Assembly: GCA_964655775.1 (NCBI GenBank)
Contig: CAZZNQ010000042.1
Span: 1 to 34,049 of the forward strand
Direction of reading: 5' to 3'
DNA length: 34,049 bases
DNA from: CAZZNQ01 sp964655775
Lineage (GTDB): Bacteria > Planctomycetota > Brocadiia > SM23-32
The notes under the pieces are model-generated. The model searched no databases. It was not told the origin of the DNA and worked only from the letters and a program-made list of their open reading frames with translations. Position 1 is the stretch's first letter. Each line of letters opens with the position of its first letter. This document shows, piece after piece, positions 1 to 7,908 of this stretch. The position numbers and the translations under genes were made by a program.

Positions 1-1
1 C

Positions 2-976
2 CTGCTCTGCATTGCACTCGGCCCGACCGTGATCGCCTGGCTTCGGCGGCTGGGCGCCCGCGAGGCCACCGAGAAGACACCGATTGAGGACGAGGCCCTG
101 CGCCGCAGCATCTCCGCCAAGAGCGGCACGCCGACGATGGGTGGGGTTCTGCTGCTGGCCGGGCTGCTCGGGGCGTGCGTGCTCTGGGGTGATCTGAGCG
201 ATCCTGCGGTGCCGGCCGTGCTTGTTTGCGCGCTGGCGCTGGGGGCTTTCGGCGTGCTGGACGACCACCTCAAGCTGCGCGGTCTGGGCTACACGGACCG
301 CGGCCTGAAGGTCCGGCACAAGTTGTTTCTCCAAGGCGTCGTAGGCGCGGGACTGGGCGCCTTCGCCCTCTGGAAACTGCACGCGCCCTCGGACGGTCGC
401 CTGTTCGCCGACGTGGCGCAGTCCTTCGCCGTGCCCGGAGCCGCCACCGCAACCGTGTTCGTCGGCTGGAGCGCCTTGATACTGGCCACCATGAGCAACG
501 CAACCAACGTCACCGACGGCCTGGACGGCCTGCTTGCGGGTCTTGCGCCGATAGCGGCGGGCGTCCTTGGGTTCGGCTGCTGGGCATCGGGGAACGCCGA
601 GCTGGCGGTCGTGTGCGCCGCGTTGGGCGGCGCCTGCCTGGGATTCCTGTGGTTCAACCGGTACCCGGCGAAGGTATTCATGGGAGACACCGGTTCCATG
701 GCCATCGGGGCGGCGCTTGCTGCCGTGGCGATCGCGGCGGGACAGGAACTGCTCCTGATCCTCGTCGGCGCGGTTTTCCTGGCGGAGTTCGGCTCCTCGC
801 TGCTGCAGATTGGCTTCTACAAGCTGTTCCGCCGCCGGATACTGCCGATCGCGCCCCTTCACCACATATTCCAGAAACGCGGAGTCGCGGAGGCTCGCAT
901 CGTGCGTGGGTTTTACGTGTGCGGCGGGATTGCCGCGCTGGTCGCCCTGAACTGGCTCCGGCTCCGAACGGGATGA
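2..976 (+). CDS. mraY: MraY, phospho-MurNAc-pentapeptide transferase (5' end outside window)
   Basis: Integral membrane enzyme that transfers phospho-MurNAc-pentapeptide from UDP to undecaprenyl phosphate, making lipid I. The reading frame is open from base 2, and the family sequence (GPTVIAWLRRLG, then GTPTMGG) is already running there, so the first few dozen residues lie upstream of the window; the GTG at 29 is not a credible start. Family motifs appear in order: the Asp pair in VLDDHLKL, NATNVTDGLDGL, NRYPAKVFMGDTGS and the cytoplasmic PLHHIFQKRG loop, separated by hydrophobic helices. The stop (974-976) lies one base before the ftsW ATG, so the two are translationally coupled. murD, which commonly follows mraY in dcw clusters, is absent here. 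Identity is secure; only the N-terminus is unknown. Confidence 0.96.
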   Translation: MLCIALGPTVIAWLRRLGAREATEKTPIEDEALRRSISAKSGTPTMGGVLLLAGLLGACVLWGDLSDPAVPAVLVCALALGAFGVLDDHLKLRGLGYTDRGLKVRHKLFLQGVVGAGLGAFALWKLHAPSDGRLFADVAQSFAVPGAATATVFVGWSALILATMSNATNVTDGLDGLLAGLAPIAAGVLGFGCWASGNAELAVVCAALGGACLGFLWFNRYPAKVFMGDTGSMAIGAALAAVAIAAGQELLLILVGAVFLAEFGSSLLQIGFYKLFRRRILPIAPLHHIFQKRGVAEARIVRGFYVCGGIAALVALNWLRLRTG

Positions 977-977
977 G

Positions 978-2255
978 ATGAGCTACCTGGCTGCAACAGA
1001 CAACACCGACGCACTCACGCGCGAGCTTCCGACGGGCGACGTCGACGCGGCCGAGATGTGGCGACGGCCCAGTGTGCGCCTGAGTCTGGCATTTCTGGCG
1101 CTGACGGGCCTGGGTCTGGTCATGTCCGCCAGCACGGCCGGGCAGAGCGACTTCATCGTGCTCGTGCTGAAGCGGCTGGCCCTGACGGGGGCTGGCGTGG
1201 CCGTCTTCGTCTTCGCCTCGCGGACACCCTACCAGTTCTGGCGCCGCCACCACCTGCCGGCATTGGCGCTGGCCGCGGCGGGTCTGGGTGCGGTTCTGAT
1301 CCCCGGCGTTGGGGTGCAGATCAACGGCGCCCGCCGCTGGATCGCCACCGGCCTCGGCATCGGCTTTCAGCCCTCGGAGTTTGCGAAGATAGCGCTCTGC
1401 ATCTGGGTGGCGGCATATTGCGAACGGAACCTGCCCCGCATGCGGAACGTGGTCGCCGGGTTCATGGCGCCGTTGGTCGTCATCGGGGCCGTGGCCAGCC
1501 TGATCGTGATCGAGCCGGACCTGGGCACCGCGGTCCTGACCGCAGCCGTCTCGGTTTCTTTGCTCTTCGTCTTCGGCACGCGCATCTCGCTCATGGCGCT
1601 GGCGGGGGCGGCGATCCTGCCGATGGCGGTCAAGCTTGTCACGGAAGTCCCCTGGCGCATGCAGCGCGTCATGACGTTCCTGGACCCCTGGGTCGACCCG
1701 AAGGGCAGCGGCTACCAACTGATCCAGTCGCAGATAGCCATCGGCTCCGGCGGCCTGTTCGGCGTGGGTCTCGGCATGGGCCGCCAGAAGACCGGCTTCC
1801 TGCCGGGGGCCGAGAACGACTTCGTCTTCAGCGTTGTGGCCGAGGAACTGGGATTCGTCGGCTGCTGCGTTGTGATACTGCTGTTCCTGTTCGTAATCGT
1901 CGAGGGAATGAGGGTGGCCTTCCGCAGCCGCGACCCGTTCGCATTCGGGTTGGCTCTCGGCCTCACAATGCTGATCGGCCTGCAGGCGGCCGTGCACGTG
2001 GCGGTGGTCACCGGATCGATACCGACAAAGGGCTTGAGCCTTCCCTTCATCAGCGCGGGCGGCTCGTCGCTGCTGGCCAGCATGCTGGCAGCGGGCATCA
2101 TCGTCAACATCGCCCGCACTGAAGAGCTTCCAGACCGGTACGAGCTGCGCGGCTGGCGCGAGGACATGCCCGGCTACGAGCGCCTGGCGCGCCGGGCTGC
2201 CGGCGGGCCGGCCCGGCTCTGCGGCCGTATGCTCCACAGGATATCCGGAAGATAG
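978..2255 (+). CDS. ftsW: FtsW, SEDS-family peptidoglycan glycosyltransferase
   Basis: Polytopic SEDS protein that polymerises lipid II during septal wall synthesis together with a class B PBP. The protein has 425 residues: a hydrophilic N-terminus of about 35 residues, roughly ten hydrophobic segments and a basic C-terminal tail. Diagnostic motifs are INGARRWI, the QPSEFAK segment, IEPDLGTA, the AENDFVFSVVAEELGF loop with D281 at the position of the proposed catalytic Asp, and GLSLPFISAGGSSL near the C-terminus. RodA is the main alternative, but the place between mraY and murG is that of ftsW. The ATG at 978 follows the mraY stop by one base. The stop is 4 bases before the murG ATG. Confidence 0.94.
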   Translation: MSYLAATDNTDALTRELPTGDVDAAEMWRRPSVRLSLAFLALTGLGLVMSASTAGQSDFIVLVLKRLALTGAGVAVFVFASRTPYQFWRRHHLPALALAAAGLGAVLIPGVGVQINGARRWIATGLGIGFQPSEFAKIALCIWVAAYCERNLPRMRNVVAGFMAPLVVIGAVASLIVIEPDLGTAVLTAAVSVSLLFVFGTRISLMALAGAAILPMAVKLVTEVPWRMQRVMTFLDPWVDPKGSGYQLIQSQIAIGSGGLFGVGLGMGRQKTGFLPGAENDFVFSVVAEELGFVGCCVVILLFLFVIVEGMRVAFRSRDPFAFGLALGLTMLIGLQAAVHVAVVTGSIPTKGLSLPFISAGGSSLLASMLAAGIIVNIARTEELPDRYELRGWREDMPGYERLARRAAGGPARLCGRMLHRISGR

Positions 2256-2259
2256 GCAG

Positions 2260-3462
2260 ATGAATCACAGTCAGGACAATGCTCCAGAAAGCCGGAGCCG
2301 TGCGCTGCGGGTGCTGTTCGCGGGCGGTGCCAGCGGCGGACACCTGATGCCGGGAGCGGCCGTCGCCGAGGCGCTCACCGAGATGCTCCCCGGCTGCAGG
2401 TGCCTGTTCCTGAAGACGGACCGCAAGGTCGAGGACCAGTGCGTGGCCGCGCTGGAGCGATTCGAGGTGGCGGTGGTGCCGTCCACGCCGTGGGCGGGCG
2501 CCGTGCAGAAGGCGTGCTTCCCCTTCCGTTCGCTACGTTCGGCGGAGCAGATCCTCGGCGTGCTCCGGCAATTCCGTCCCCACGTTGTGGTCGGCCTGGG
2601 CAGCTACAACAGCGTGGTGCCGGTGCTGCTCGCCCGCGTCCTTCGCATACGCACCGCCCTTTTCGAGTCCAACGCCGTGGCGGGCCTGGCCGTCCGCACG
2701 CTGGCGCCCCTCGCGGACTGCCTGTTCCTGCAGTGGGAAGCGGCGCGCCGCAACGTTCACGCGCGCCGGGTTCGCGTCCTCGGCAATCCTATCCGCGCGC
2801 GCCTGTTCGACACGGAGCGCACCGCCTCAAGGCGCCGCCTCGGTCTCTCGCAAGACACACCCGTGCTGCTGGCCATGGGCGGCTCGCAGGGGGCGCAGGC
2901 TGTGAACCGCCTGCTGTTCGACGCACTCGAAATCCTGTCCGCCGACGGTGTGGACCTGCAGGTCCTGCACCTGACCGGCGTGGACCACCTTCCCGAGGCC
3001 CTGGACGCCCAACGGCGGCTGACCGTGAAGTACAGGGCCATCGGCTTTCTGGAACGCATTGAGGAAGCGTACGCGGCCGCCGACTTCGTGCTGTCCCGTG
3101 CCGGAGGATCGAGCCTGTCTTACATCACGGCAGCAGGACTGCCATCGATCCTTGTCCCCTATCCGCATCACGCCGACAAACAGCAGTACGCCAATGCGCA
3201 CGTCTTGTCCGACACCGGAGCTGCAGTACAGGTCGAACAACGGAGATTGAGCGGCGAACGCCTTGCCGCCCTGATCCGACTTCTGGCCGTAAACCCGGGC
3301 CTTCGCGCGCAGATGGCCGGACATGCCCGCGCGCTGGCCCGCCCTCACGCAGCCCGGCAGGTGGCGCGCGAGCTGGCCGCCCTCGCCGGCTTCCACGCGA
3401 CCGAACAGAGCACCGCACGCGATTATTCCAAACGAAGAATCCAGCCCTCACAAGCAGCCTGA
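2260..3462 (+). CDS. murG: MurG, UDP-GlcNAc:lipid I N-acetylglucosaminyltransferase (divergent)
   Basis: GT-B glycosyltransferase that adds GlcNAc to lipid I at the inner membrane face, giving lipid II. The protein has 400 residues. The N-terminal glycine-rich loop FAGGASGGHLMPG and the C-terminal block DFVLSRAGGSSLSYITAAGLPSI (residues about 275-297) followed by PYPHHADKQQYANA are typical of the family. Two normally well kept spots differ. The GGYVS-type loop reads GSYNS (114-118). The acidic residue that in Escherichia coli MurG (Glu269) contacts the UDP ribose is Tyr288 here. Position between ftsW and murC supports the assignment. The ATG has GGAAGA upstream and sits 4 bases after the ftsW stop. 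The C-terminal 20 residues are hydrophilic and extend past the usual end. Confidence 0.9.
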   Translation: MNHSQDNAPESRSRALRVLFAGGASGGHLMPGAAVAEALTEMLPGCRCLFLKTDRKVEDQCVAALERFEVAVVPSTPWAGAVQKACFPFRSLRSAEQILGVLRQFRPHVVVGLGSYNSVVPVLLARVLRIRTALFESNAVAGLAVRTLAPLADCLFLQWEAARRNVHARRVRVLGNPIRARLFDTERTASRRRLGLSQDTPVLLAMGGSQGAQAVNRLLFDALEILSADGVDLQVLHLTGVDHLPEALDAQRRLTVKYRAIGFLERIEEAYAAADFVLSRAGGSSLSYITAAGLPSILVPYPHHADKQQYANAHVLSDTGAAVQVEQRRLSGERLAALIRLLAVNPGLRAQMAGHARALARPHAARQVARELAALAGFHATEQSTARDYSKRRIQPSQAA

Positions 3463-3475
3463 AAGGGGAACGCCC

Positions 3476-4906
3476 GTGAAAAAGCTTCAGAAGAAGCTCG
3501 ACTTGTCCAGGGAGCACTGGCACTTCATCGGCATTCTGGGCACCGGCATGAGCTCCATGGCCCGGTACGCCGCCGAGTGCGGCGCCCACATAACCGGATC
3601 CGACATTCAGGGCGGCCCGGCCGCGGACGCACTGAGCGATCGGGGCATCCGCATATCGCTGCAGCAGGACGGCAACACCATCGGCGGAGACACCAATCTG
3701 GTCGTCATCAGCCAGGCCATCGCCGAAGACAACCCGGAACTGGTTCGGGCCCGCAGGCTCGGACTCGAAGTGGTCCGCTACCCGGAGCTGCTGGGCCTCT
3801 TGATGGAACGGCGCAAAGGCATAGCCGTCTCCGGCACCCACGGAAAGAGCACCACCTCGTCCATCATCGCCTACGTGATGCGCCAGGCCGGCATGGACCC
3901 GTCCTTCCTGATCGGAGCGGACGTCCCCCAACTGGGCGGCGGCTCGCACTACGGCAAGGGCGAGTATCTCGTGGCGGAGGCGTGCGAATACAAGCGCTCC
4001 TTCCTCTACCTTCAGCCCCACATAGGGATCATCAACAACATCGACATCGATCACCTGGACTACTACTACGATCTCTGGGACATTGAGGAAGCCTTCGGCG
4101 AGTTCGCATGCGCGGCGGCCGAGGAAGGTCTGCTCATCGCCAACGCCGACGACGAGAACACAAGGGACGTGCTGGAGAAGACGAAGGCCCCCGCCATCAC
4201 CTACGCCGTGGACGCGAAGGATGCCGATTACCGGGCCGAGAGGCTTTGGCGCGCCAAGGTGCACACCAACTTCGACATCGTTCACAAGGGCAAGAACGTC
4301 GGCCGGTTCAGCACCCAGCTATACGGCACGCACAACGTGATGAACGCCCTGGCGGCGGCCGCCGCATGCCGGGAAACGGGCATGAGCTGGGACGACATCC
4401 GCACCGGCCTGGAGGCCTTTGAGGGAGCCGCCCGGCGCCTGCAACTCGTTGGCACGCCGTGGGGAGTGCCCGTCATAAGCGACTACGCGCACCATCCGAA
4501 AGAGGTGCAGGCGAGCATTGCGGCCACGCACCAGCGCTTCCCCGGCAAGCGCGTCTTCGTCATCTTCCAGCCCCACCAGTACTCGCGCACGAAGAAGATG
4601 TTGCCGGAGCTTGCGGAGTCGTTCCGCACGTCATGGGTAACGTATGTATGCGACATATACGCCGCGCGGGACAGTCGCGAGGATCGGCAGGCGATCAGCG
4701 CGCTGGACCTGGTGCGCCAGATGAACCACATCGGGCTGCTGGGCCACTATGTCCCGGAGTTCGAAGACATCGAGCAGATCATCGTCGGCGACGTCATCCC
4801 GGACGACGTGATACTCGTCATGGGCGCCGGCAACGTCTGGCAGGTCGCGCACAACATCATCCCCAAGATCGAGGAAAAGGGCCGGCGCCAGATAATGGCG
4901 GCCTGA
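3476..4906 (+). CDS. murC: MurC, UDP-N-acetylmuramate--L-alanine ligase
   Basis: Cytoplasmic Mur ligase that adds L-Ala to UDP-MurNAc using ATP. From the GTG at 3476 the protein has 476 residues, normal for MurC. That GTG is preceded by a GAAAGGGG ribosome-binding site and gives VKKLQKKLD; in-frame codons further upstream lie within murG. Domains: an N-terminal nucleotide-binding domain (HFIGILGTGMSSMARYAAE, ending near GSD), a central ATPase domain with P-loop GTHGKST (120-126), EACEYKRSF and NIDIDHLDYY, and a C-terminal domain with SDYAHHPKEV and FQPHQYSRT. Mpl is the closest alternative, but the murG-murC-murB order and the DYAHHP block favour MurC. Confidence 0.93.
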   Translation: MKKLQKKLDLSREHWHFIGILGTGMSSMARYAAECGAHITGSDIQGGPAADALSDRGIRISLQQDGNTIGGDTNLVVISQAIAEDNPELVRARRLGLEVVRYPELLGLLMERRKGIAVSGTHGKSTTSSIIAYVMRQAGMDPSFLIGADVPQLGGGSHYGKGEYLVAEACEYKRSFLYLQPHIGIINNIDIDHLDYYYDLWDIEEAFGEFACAAAEEGLLIANADDENTRDVLEKTKAPAITYAVDAKDADYRAERLWRAKVHTNFDIVHKGKNVGRFSTQLYGTHNVMNALAAAAACRETGMSWDDIRTGLEAFEGAARRLQLVGTPWGVPVISDYAHHPKEVQASIAATHQRFPGKRVFVIFQPHQYSRTKKMLPELAESFRTSWVTYVCDIYAARDSREDRQAISALDLVRQMNHIGLLGHYVPEFEDIEQIIVGDVIPDDVILVMGAGNVWQVAHNIIPKIEEKGRRQIMAA

Positions 4907-4916
4907 GGGAGTACTC

Positions 4917-5789
4917 TTGGAAAAGGTCCTCCAACTGCACGAGTTCACCACGTTCCGCATCGGCGGTGCTCCGCGCCTCTACTTCCACCCGGCGAGCGAG
5001 TCAGGCCTGCGGGACGCGCTTGCGATCTGCCGGGAGCAAGGGGTGCCATGGCGCATCCTCGGCGGTGGATCGAACCTGCTAGTGGAGGACGGTCCTCTGC
5101 CGTTCGCGGTAATCAGGATTTGCTCTCCCGGACTCGACGGCATCCGTCGCACCGGCTCCGCGAACCTGCGGGTGGGTGCTGGCCTGCACACGGCGCGCCT
5201 GCTCTCCTATTGCAGGGATCGTGGTCTGGGCGGGTTGGAGTTTCTGGCGGCCTTGCCGGGCACGGTCGGCGGCGCAGTCGCCGGCAACGCCGGCGCCTGG
5301 GGCCAATGCATATCGGAGCGGCTGGAGAGCATCGCCACGGTAGTCCCGGACGGCGGAATCCGTGTTTTGCCGCGGGAAAGCCTGCCTTTTTCCTACCGTT
5401 TTTGCCCCCTCAAAGGACGCGTGATCACGGAAGTGGAATTCCGACTGGAACCGCGCGACCCGGACCTCATTGCGCTGCAGATCCGCAACTACGCGGCCCA
5501 ACGAGCCGAGCGTCACCCCCTGGGGCAACCCAGCGCGGGATGTATCTTCAAGAATCCCGCGGAGGGCTCTGCGGGCCGCATGCTGGATTCGTGCGGCTTC
5601 CGGGGCCTTTCGCGAGGAGGCGCGCAGGTGTCGCCCGTGCACGCGAACTTCATAGTGAACGTGGGCAACGCCACGGCGGCGAATGTGCTGGGCCTGATCG
5701 AGGAGATGAAAGGCGAGGTCCGCAGGCGGTTTGGCGTGGACCTCGAGCTGGAAGTGCGCCACTGGCACTCCGGTCCACAAGTGGCGTAA
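4917..5789 (+). CDS. murB: MurB, UDP-N-acetylenolpyruvoylglucosamine reductase (type II-like)
   Basis: FAD enzyme that reduces UDP-GlcNAc-enolpyruvate to UDP-MurNAc with NADPH. The protein has 290 residues and starts at TTG 4917, with GAGGGAG five bases upstream; the preceding murC stop is 10 bases away. It opens almost directly with the flavin-domain motif (TTFRIGG), so the N-terminal helix is short. Other motifs are LGGGSNLLVEDG, the flavin-binding LAALPGTVGGAVAGNAGAWG, PFSYR, and SAGCIFKNP in the C-terminal lobe. The residue at the catalytic proton-donor Ser position is Cys209. The length and the absence of an inserted third-domain loop fit type II MurB. The next gene, ddl, begins 37 bases later. 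Confidence 0.93.
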   Translation: MEKVLQLHEFTTFRIGGAPRLYFHPASESGLRDALAICREQGVPWRILGGGSNLLVEDGPLPFAVIRICSPGLDGIRRTGSANLRVGAGLHTARLLSYCRDRGLGGLEFLAALPGTVGGAVAGNAGAWGQCISERLESIATVVPDGGIRVLPRESLPFSYRFCPLKGRVITEVEFRLEPRDPDLIALQIRNYAAQRAERHPLGQPSAGCIFKNPAEGSAGRMLDSCGFRGLSRGGAQVSPVHANFIVNVGNATAANVLGLIEEMKGEVRRRFGVDLELEVRHWHSGPQVA

Positions 5790-5826
5790 GCTGCAACGCA
5801 GAAGCATGATACGGATGGAGAAGCAG

Positions 5827-6789
5827 ATGAATGACGCACACAAACCCAGGGTCGCCGTGCTGATGGGCGGCATAGGAGGAGAGCGGGAGGTCTCGCTCAA
5901 ATCGGGCCAGGCCGTGGCCGCCGGCCTGCGCGAGGTGGGCTACCCCGTGGTGCCATATCAGGTGACCGACCCGGCGCTCTCCGGGCTGCAAGCGCTGTCG
6001 CCGGCATTGGCGTTCATAGCGCTGCATGGTCGCTTCGGAGAGGACGGCACCGTGCAGCGGATACTGGAGGACATGGGCATCCCCTACACGGGCAGCGGAC
6101 CGGAAGCGAGCCGCACCGGTATGGACAAGCTGGCCAGCAAGAGGGCCTTCGTCAGGGAATCCGTCCCGACACCCGATTACTTCGCCATCGGGCCCGAGCA
6201 CAGCCTGAGGCTATGCCGGGCGCAGGCGGAAAGGCTCGGATTGCCGCTTGTGTGCAAACCGGCGTGCAGCGGCTCCAGCCTGGGCATCAGCATTGTGCGC
6301 AAGGTCGGCGCGCTGGCGGACTCTGTCGAACTGAGCCGCCGTGAGTCGGAAACCGTCCTGCTGGAGCGCTACGTGCGTGGACGAGAGTTCACCGTAGGCG
6401 TCCTGGACGGAGAGGCCCTGCCGATGGTTGAGCTGCAGGTGGCCGGGGACTTCTTCGACTTTGACGCCAAGTACAAGGACCCGCGCACGCACTACATCAC
6501 GCAGGTATCGCTCCTGCCGACCCTCTACCGCAAGGCGTGCCGCATTGCGGAGAGGGCCTACCAGTGCATCGGGTGTCGCCACGTGGCACGGGTCGATCTG
6601 ATGTACGGATTCGACGGCCGCCTCTACGTGCTGGAGGTGAATACCATTCCCGGGCTTACACCCCGCAGCCTGCTGCCGATGGCGGCGGCGCGCGCGGGGA
6701 TCAGTTTCCCTGAGTTGTGCCACCGCACAGTGCAGGCAGCGCTGCGCGACGCGCGTAGCGACGCAACGCGCCGCCGGATGACCGGCTGA
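5827..6789 (+). CDS. ddl: D-alanine--D-alanine ligase
   Basis: ATP-grasp ligase making the D-Ala-D-Ala end of the peptidoglycan stem. From ATG 5827 the protein has 320 residues. This start is chosen because GGAG (5817-5820) lies six bases upstream and the next residues run directly into RVAVLMGGIGGEREVSLKSG; ATGs at 5806 and 5815 have weaker sites. ATP-grasp landmarks are CKPACSGSSLGISIVRK, LLERYVRGREFTVGVL, the omega-loop FDFDAKYKD with Tyr216, and RVDLMYGFDGRLYVLEVNTIPGLTP near the C-terminus. Tyr in the AKY motif is typical of D-Ala-D-Ala rather than D-Ala-D-Lac ligases, so ordinary D-Ala termini are expected. It follows murB in the usual dcw order. Confidence 0.95.
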   Translation: MNDAHKPRVAVLMGGIGGEREVSLKSGQAVAAGLREVGYPVVPYQVTDPALSGLQALSPALAFIALHGRFGEDGTVQRILEDMGIPYTGSGPEASRTGMDKLASKRAFVRESVPTPDYFAIGPEHSLRLCRAQAERLGLPLVCKPACSGSSLGISIVRKVGALADSVELSRRESETVLLERYVRGREFTVGVLDGEALPMVELQVAGDFFDFDAKYKDPRTHYITQVSLLPTLYRKACRIAERAYQCIGCRHVARVDLMYGFDGRLYVLEVNTIPGLTPRSLLPMAAARAGISFPELCHRTVQAALRDARSDATRRRMTG

Positions 6790-6814
6790 CCGACTCCAAG
6801 ACGTCCAGGACTCC

Positions 6815-7726
6815 ATGGCGAAATCCTCGCGCAAATCCAGGGGCAGGCTCAGGGCCGCCGTCGGCAGATTCCCTTTCCGGGCGGCGCTCTGGCTGATGGT
6901 GACGGCGGTGCTGATCGCCGCCATCGTCGTGGGTGGGCGCACCGTGTGGGCCGCCGTGGTTCGCCATCCGGAGTTCCGGCTGGACGCCCGGGCGATGGTA
7001 CTCGGCGGCTACCCGGCCTGGGTGGAAGGCGACGCCATGTCCCGCGAGCTGCTCAAGGAACTCACCGCGCTGCCGGGAAACACGTCCATATTCGCCCCCG
7101 ATCTGGCCCATCGCGTGCAGCACGAGCTGAGAAGCGCGCCCTGGGTGCTTGATGTAACGCGCGTGGAGCGCGTGCTGCCCAACCGCCTTGCCGTGTACTC
7201 CGTGTTCCGGCAGCCCCTCGGGGTGGTGCTCTACGATGGCGTGGAGTGGGTAGTGGACGCCGACGGCTATTGGCTGCCGGACAGTTTGTTCGACAGAACC
7301 GCCCTGTCGGACTCGACGCATCTGCCGCTGATCGTCGACCGAGGGCTTGACTCTCCGCCGCCGGTCGGGGCGCCCTGGGACAATCCCGAACTGGCCGTGG
7401 GCGCGCGCCTTACGCGCGACCTGCTGCAAAGCGGAATCCTCCGCGAGGTAGGCATAAGCACCATCGACGTCACGCGCGTGGGAACGGGATCGCGCGAGCC
7501 CGAGATAGTGATTATGGCCAAGAGCGGGGCGGAAATCCGATGGGGCAAGTCGTCGGTCTACGCAGAGCTGATCCCTCATGCGCAATCGCCGCTGCAGGTG
7601 ACCGACGAAGAGAAGATGCGCATGCTGCGCAGCGTGCTGAGCGAGGACCCGGGACTGGAGGCGCTCGCCGGCAGATACATCGACCTGCGGTATCACAGGA
7701 AGATCATAGTCCCCCAAGGCGGCTGA
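6815..7726 (+). CDS. ftsQ: FtsQ/DivIB-like cell division protein
   Basis: Single-pass membrane protein of the divisome. The protein has 303 residues: a basic cytoplasmic N-terminus (KSSRKSRGRLR), one transmembrane helix at about residues 25-47, then a POTRA-like and beta-domain region facing the periplasm. The stretch with FAPDLAHRVQHEL, APWVLDVTRVERVLPNRLAVYSV and WVVDADGYWLP has the pattern of FtsQ POTRA and beta domains (paired basic and hydrophobic strands, then the valine-rich edge with DxxG). It lies 25 bases after ddl, the normal FtsQ position. FtsA and FtsZ would be expected next in most bacteria but do not follow. Sequence conservation in FtsQ is low, so the call leans on architecture and place. 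Confidence 0.85.
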   Translation: MAKSSRKSRGRLRAAVGRFPFRAALWLMVTAVLIAAIVVGGRTVWAAVVRHPEFRLDARAMVLGGYPAWVEGDAMSRELLKELTALPGNTSIFAPDLAHRVQHELRSAPWVLDVTRVERVLPNRLAVYSVFRQPLGVVLYDGVEWVVDADGYWLPDSLFDRTALSDSTHLPLIVDRGLDSPPPVGAPWDNPELAVGARLTRDLLQSGILREVGISTIDVTRVGTGSREPEIVIMAKSGAEIRWGKSSVYAELIPHAQSPLQVTDEEKMRMLRSVLSEDPGLEALAGRYIDLRYHRKIIVPQGG

Positions 7727-7787
7727 GCGGGCGTTCGCCTCCGGTCGCTTCGCTCCGCAGTGATACCGGGCGCACCGTATACACACG

Positions 7788-7817
7788 TTGAACCCCTCCG
7801 GACCTTTTACCTATAAT
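7788..7817 (+). promoter_or_regulatory. Predicted sigma70-type promoter for the FHA-GAF-HD-GYP gene
   Basis: TTGAAC (7788-7793) and a perfect TATAAT (7812-7817) are separated by 18 bases in the gap after ftsQ. The downstream gene begins about 90 bases later at 7909. This suggests a separate transcription unit from the dcw run. It is a sequence match only. Confidence 0.6.
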
Positions 7818-7908
7818 AGGCACCGCACGATTCTGTCACCGATGGTGCGGGCAGCCGTGCTGAACGCACCGACCGGTGAGCGCAGTGTCCAGGAGGAAGG
7901 TTGCCGAC

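Noticed and set aside
678..2237. Long open frame on the minus strand opposite ftsW
   Set aside because: It lies entirely opposite a well-supported ftsW and mraY 3' end and its product has low-complexity His/Gln/Arg composition, as expected from antisense reading of GC-rich genes.
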